From: Candidatus Methanogasteraceae archaeon UBA261
GTDB lineage: Archaea > Halobacteriota > Methanosarcinia > Methanosarcinales > Methanogasteraceae
Assembly: GCA_002506015.1 (NCBI GenBank)
Contig: DAWR01000078.1
Span: forward strand, 1 to 8,683
Reading direction: 5' to 3'
DNA length: 8,683 nt
The first letter of the stretch is position 1. Each line of letters begins with the position of its first letter. A model generated the notes under the pieces. It had not been told where the DNA came from. It was given only the letters and a program-made list of their open reading frames with translations, and did not search any database. A program made the position numbers and the translations under genes. This document shows, piece after piece, positions 6,311 through 8,683 of this stretch.

Positions 6311-6318
6311 ATCACCTC
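6311..6318 (-). promoter_or_regulatory. Orphan ribosome binding site
   Basis: The minus strand reads GAGGTGAT, identical to the afpA copy 1 site, but no ATG, GTG or TTG follows at the usual distance. It lies about 30 bases past the afpA copy 2 stop and is best explained as the site of the broken downstream gene. Confidence 0.45.
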
Positions 6319-6347
6319 AGTATACAATTGCCTGTTCACCATATTCC

Positions 6348-6887
6348 TTAAGAGATCCCTAATATATCATAGATCTCCTCAGGACTTTTTAATACGGTGA
6401 TATTCTCCATCTGTGCAAGTTTTTCTGAGTTGGATACATCTACCTCTCGCATCTTGAGTTCAAATGTTTTTCCTGTGGGGGCTACCGTCTTGATCTTACC
6501 TCTTATCTGATCCACCGGCAGTATATATATCGGAGTATCTCCCTTTGAGGTCTGCGCTACCACATTTGTAACCAGGCTATCAGCAATCCCGTGGACGATC
6601 TTTGCCACAGTATTTGCTGTTGCAGGTGCGATTACGAGCAGGTCATAGTAACCAATCTGCAGAGGTCCGGCTATAAACGGCGAATTGGGTCCGGAATCTG
6701 TCTTGAAATTGGGAAAATCGTGCTGGATCTCATCCCATATACCGTACCACTTGAGTACCCCTTCCCCTTCTTTTGACAGGAATACCATAAATTCAAGGTC
6801 GGTCTTCTTCTTGATATCTGCCATTACATTGTAGGTCTCGTGTGTCCAATCACCAGAACCTGTAATTCCCCATGCTATTCTTTTCAT
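6348..6887 (-). CDS. afpA: Archaeoflavoprotein AfpA, copy 2
   Basis: This 179-residue paralog of the flavoprotein at 1967-2518 is identical to it at roughly half of positions by eye. Landmarks are RIAWGITGSGD at the N-terminus, LKWYGIWDEI, NSPFIAGPLQIGYYDL, and APATANTVAKIVHGIADSL with TN.VAQ, together forming the FMN site. By analogy with the Archaeoglobus protein it should be a dimeric ferredoxin-reduced electron carrier; acceptors here are unknown. The ATG at 6887 has a strong ribosome site, GGAGGT, six bases ahead. It follows the catalase stop by 55 bases with no promoter seen between, so it is probably co-transcribed with catalase. That pairing suggests a role in oxygen or peroxide defence. 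It ends in TAA. Confidence 0.88.
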   Translation of the reverse strand: MKRIAWGITGSGDWTHETYNVMADIKKKTDLEFMVFLSKEGEGVLKWYGIWDEIQHDFPNFKTDSGPNSPFIAGPLQIGYYDLLVIAPATANTVAKIVHGIADSLVTNVVAQTSKGDTPIYILPVDQIRGKIKTVAPTGKTFELKMREVDVSNSEKLAQMENITVLKSPEEIYDILGIS

Positions 6888-6942
6888 CGATGACCTCCAT
6901 TCAGTGATTATTGATCTGTTATCTCATGTCTCCATAATCTTA

Positions 6943-8391
6943 TCAGAGTTTCAGACCCTCGGCTACCAATCTACCTAACTCCGGATCGGCATTGGTCAGG
7001 TTCCCGACCACCCGCTGCTGAATCGGTCTGTCGATGTGCATGAGATCTGCGACAAGGTTATCCACCAGATGTTCCTGATCCATCTTGCTCAAAGACCGAT
7101 ACCGTGCGCCCGCCTGAGTGAAATCATCGGTGAGCCCGATCTTCTGACGTGTCACGTCTCCCTCGATGCGATGCACATAAGGATTGCCTGCCATAGCTTC
7201 CATGGGGGCATCCGGGTCAAGGCTACTCGGCTCGTAATTGACCGGCCCGCTGAACTCTCCGATCTGCATGGATCCATCGCGCTGATTGTTGTTGACAGGC
7301 ACACGGGGTCGGTTGATTGGCAGTTGCAGGTAGTTTGCCCCAATCCGGTAGCGCTGCGTATCAGTGTATGAGAATGTCCGCCCCTGGAGCAACTTATCAG
7401 CAGAAAACTCGATTCCAGGAACGATTGCGGCTGGACAGAATGCTGCCTGCTCAACTTCGGAAAAGAAGTTATCAGGGTTGCGATTGAGAACCATTTTACC
7501 AACTGGCATCAGCGGGAATTTCTCCTCAGACCATGTCTTTGTGGCATCCAGCGGATCAAAATCCTGTTTCAGTTCATCGGCGATATCCATCAACTGGACA
7601 CATAGTTCGTACTCAACCTCTCCGCCGCTTGCGATCGTATCGTAAAGATCACGCGTAAGGTAATCCGGGTCGACACCAGCAAGCCCGGTTGCCTCGTGGC
7701 GGTCAAGGTTCTGCACACCCAACTTTGGTTTCCAGTGATATTTCACATACACAGCCTCTCCTTCTGCGTTCACCCACACGTAGCTATTGACGCCAAAACC
7801 TTCCTGCATCCGGTAACTCTTTGGCGTCCCGCGGTCTGAAAAGAGCCATGTGATCATGTGTGTTGATTCCGGTGTTAAGGATATGAAATCCCAGAAGCGG
7901 TTATGTGCGGAAGAGGCTGACGGCATATTGCTATCTGGTGCGCCCTTGAATGCATGGACCATATCCGGGAACTTGATCGCATCCCTGATGAAGAAGACCG
8001 GGAGATTGTTCCCGACTAATTCGTAGTTACCCTCTTCAGTATAGAATTTAACGGCAAAGCCACGGGGATCGCGTACCGTATCAGCAGAACCCCGTCCTCC
8101 GGTTACCGTTGAAAAACGTACGAATACAGGCGTCTTATTCTCCGGATCCTGGAGGAATTTCGCCTTTGTGTAAGCTTCCATGCTCTTGTAGACCTGGAAG
8201 TACCCGTGAGCTCCTGCCCCCTTAGCATGGACAACCCGCTCAGGGATGCGCTCCCGATCAAAGTGAGCCATCTTCTCGATGAACCGGACGTCCTGCAGCA
8301 ACACAGGTCCACGTTCACCTACAGTCTCTGAATTCTGATTATCGCTGACCGGAACACCCTGGTTCGTGGTCAAAACTTTTTCTTCGTTCAT
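6943..8391 (-). CDS. katA: Monofunctional heme catalase, small-subunit type
   Basis: It breaks hydrogen peroxide down to water and oxygen in the cytoplasm. All core residues are present: distal His55 in RVVHAKGAGAHGYF, Asn128 in GNNLPVFFIRD, and the proximal heme ligand Tyr342 with Arg338 in RTFSYTDTQRYRIG. RFSTVTGGRGSADTVRDPRG and NYLQLPINRPR are also typical. At 482 residues it matches the clade 3 small-subunit catalases (about 480-505) and lacks the large C-terminal flavodoxin-like domain. Catalases occur in some methanogens, such as Methanosarcina and Methanobrevibacter, and bacterial origin of the gene is plausible, though only a tree could show it. The ATG at 8391 has AAGGGAGGTTGA just ahead, a strong ribosome site. 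It heads the operon with afpA copy 2. It ends in TGA. Confidence 0.96.
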   Translation of the reverse strand: MNEEKVLTTNQGVPVSDNQNSETVGERGPVLLQDVRFIEKMAHFDRERIPERVVHAKGAGAHGYFQVYKSMEAYTKAKFLQDPENKTPVFVRFSTVTGGRGSADTVRDPRGFAVKFYTEEGNYELVGNNLPVFFIRDAIKFPDMVHAFKGAPDSNMPSASSAHNRFWDFISLTPESTHMITWLFSDRGTPKSYRMQEGFGVNSYVWVNAEGEAVYVKYHWKPKLGVQNLDRHEATGLAGVDPDYLTRDLYDTIASGGEVEYELCVQLMDIADELKQDFDPLDATKTWSEEKFPLMPVGKMVLNRNPDNFFSEVEQAAFCPAAIVPGIEFSADKLLQGRTFSYTDTQRYRIGANYLQLPINRPRVPVNNNQRDGSMQIGEFSGPVNYEPSSLDPDAPMEAMAGNPYVHRIEGDVTRQKIGLTDDFTQAGARYRSLSKMDQEHLVDNLVADLMHIDRPIQQRVVGNLTNADPELGRLVAEGLKL

Positions 8392-8452
8392 GATGTCAAC
8401 CTCCCTTTATGGTATTGGTGAAAGGTTTCTCATTCACTTAAGCTTGTTTGTT

Positions 8453-8482
8453 GACCCGGTGAGTTCCAGGACAGACCCGGTG
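8453..8482. promoter_or_regulatory. Paired direct repeat GACCCGGTG upstream of catalase
   Basis: GACCCGGTG occurs at 8453-8461 and again at 8474-8482, 21 bases apart start to start, which is two turns of DNA, so both would face the same side. TTTCGAAA, a perfect palindrome, follows directly at 8483-8490. The pair lies 62-91 bases upstream of the catalase ATG. A regulator site is a reasonable guess; the factor is unknown. Confidence 0.4.
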
Positions 8483-8500
8483 TTTCGAAAACCCCAACCA

Positions 8501-8514
8501 CCTGATGAATCAGG
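8501..8514. promoter_or_regulatory. Palindrome CCTGAT-GA-ATCAGG, possible operator
   Basis: Two perfect 6-base arms around GA lie 110 bases upstream of the catalase ATG and just past the GACCCGGTG pair. Compact dyads of this size are typical of dimeric regulators. In a catalase transcript it could also form a short hairpin. Confidence 0.4.
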
Positions 8515-8564
8515 AGGTATCAACAAGATACTCATGTTTTATGTGTTTTTTGACGTATAGGAAA

Positions 8565-8574
8565 GTATAAAAAC
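8565..8574. promoter_or_regulatory. TATA-like element GTATAAAAAC, direction unclear
   Basis: On the minus strand this reads GTTTTTATAC. Used for catalase it would give a leader of about 150 bases containing the dyad and direct repeats. On the plus strand it reads GAAAGTATAAAAAC with a better BRE-like lead, which would point to a gene beyond the right edge of the window. No closer TATA box for catalase is obvious. Confidence 0.35.
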
Positions 8575-8602
8575 AAACCCCTCCCGAAGGGCAGTTTTTG
8601 AT

Positions 8603-8623
8603 AAAACTTTTGTGAAAAGTTTT
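8603..8623. repeat. Perfect inverted repeat AAAACTTTT-GTG-AAAAGTTTT
   Basis: Two complementary 9-base arms surround a 3-base spacer. Further AT-rich partial dyads follow (AAAAGATTCTTTT at about 8651-8663). It may be a transcript end for a gene entering from the right on the minus strand, a protein site, or a dispersed AT-rich element. Nothing coding is seen from 8392 to 8683. Confidence 0.5.
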
Positions 8624-8683
8624 CTTGATATGCCCCGTTCTTTGTTTAAAAAAGATTCTTTTCATTCTTTTTGATGGTATATA

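Overview
The window looks like chromosomal DNA of a methanogen-type euryarchaeon (Methanomicrobia, Methanosarcinia or ANME-like; I cannot place it further). The reasons are two copies of the archaeal flavoprotein AfpA, an iron-sulfur flavoprotein (Isf), a methanogen-type DUF2098 protein, Shine-Dalgarno sequences of the form GAGGTGAT, and A/T-rich TATA-like boxes. Five of the eight apparently intact genes end in TAG, which argues against an organism that reads TAG as pyrrolysine.

Left part (1-1966): one minus-strand gene for a long coiled-coil protein of unknown function (194-1492). It lacks an ATG start and has dispersed-repeat-like noncoding sequence on both sides. A short minus-strand protein remnant lies at 25-144.

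Central minus-strand operon (5249 down to 1967), in transcription order: a PhnO-like GNAT acetyltransferase, a thiamine-diphosphate enzyme of the pyruvate oxidase/acetolactate synthase family, Isf, and AfpA copy 1. The genes are 5 and 49 bases apart or overlap by 8 bases. Directly upstream, ending one base before the acetyltransferase ATG, is an unlisted decayed gene whose C-terminus reads like a nitroreductase. The operon was probably once five genes long.

Right part: a plus-strand DUF2098 gene (5747-6082) runs tail to tail into a minus-strand operon of catalase (8391-6943), AfpA copy 2 (6887-6348) and a broken downstream reading frame (6285-6040). Upstream of catalase is a compact set of direct repeats and palindromes that may be its control region.

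Taken together, the window holds two redox modules. Each pairs an AfpA-type FMN protein (ferredoxin-reduced in Archaeoglobus) with an enzyme able to remove peroxide or oxygen: Isf in one, heme catalase in the other. Low-potential carbon or redox metabolism coupled to oxygen defence is the simplest reading, but that coupling is inference.
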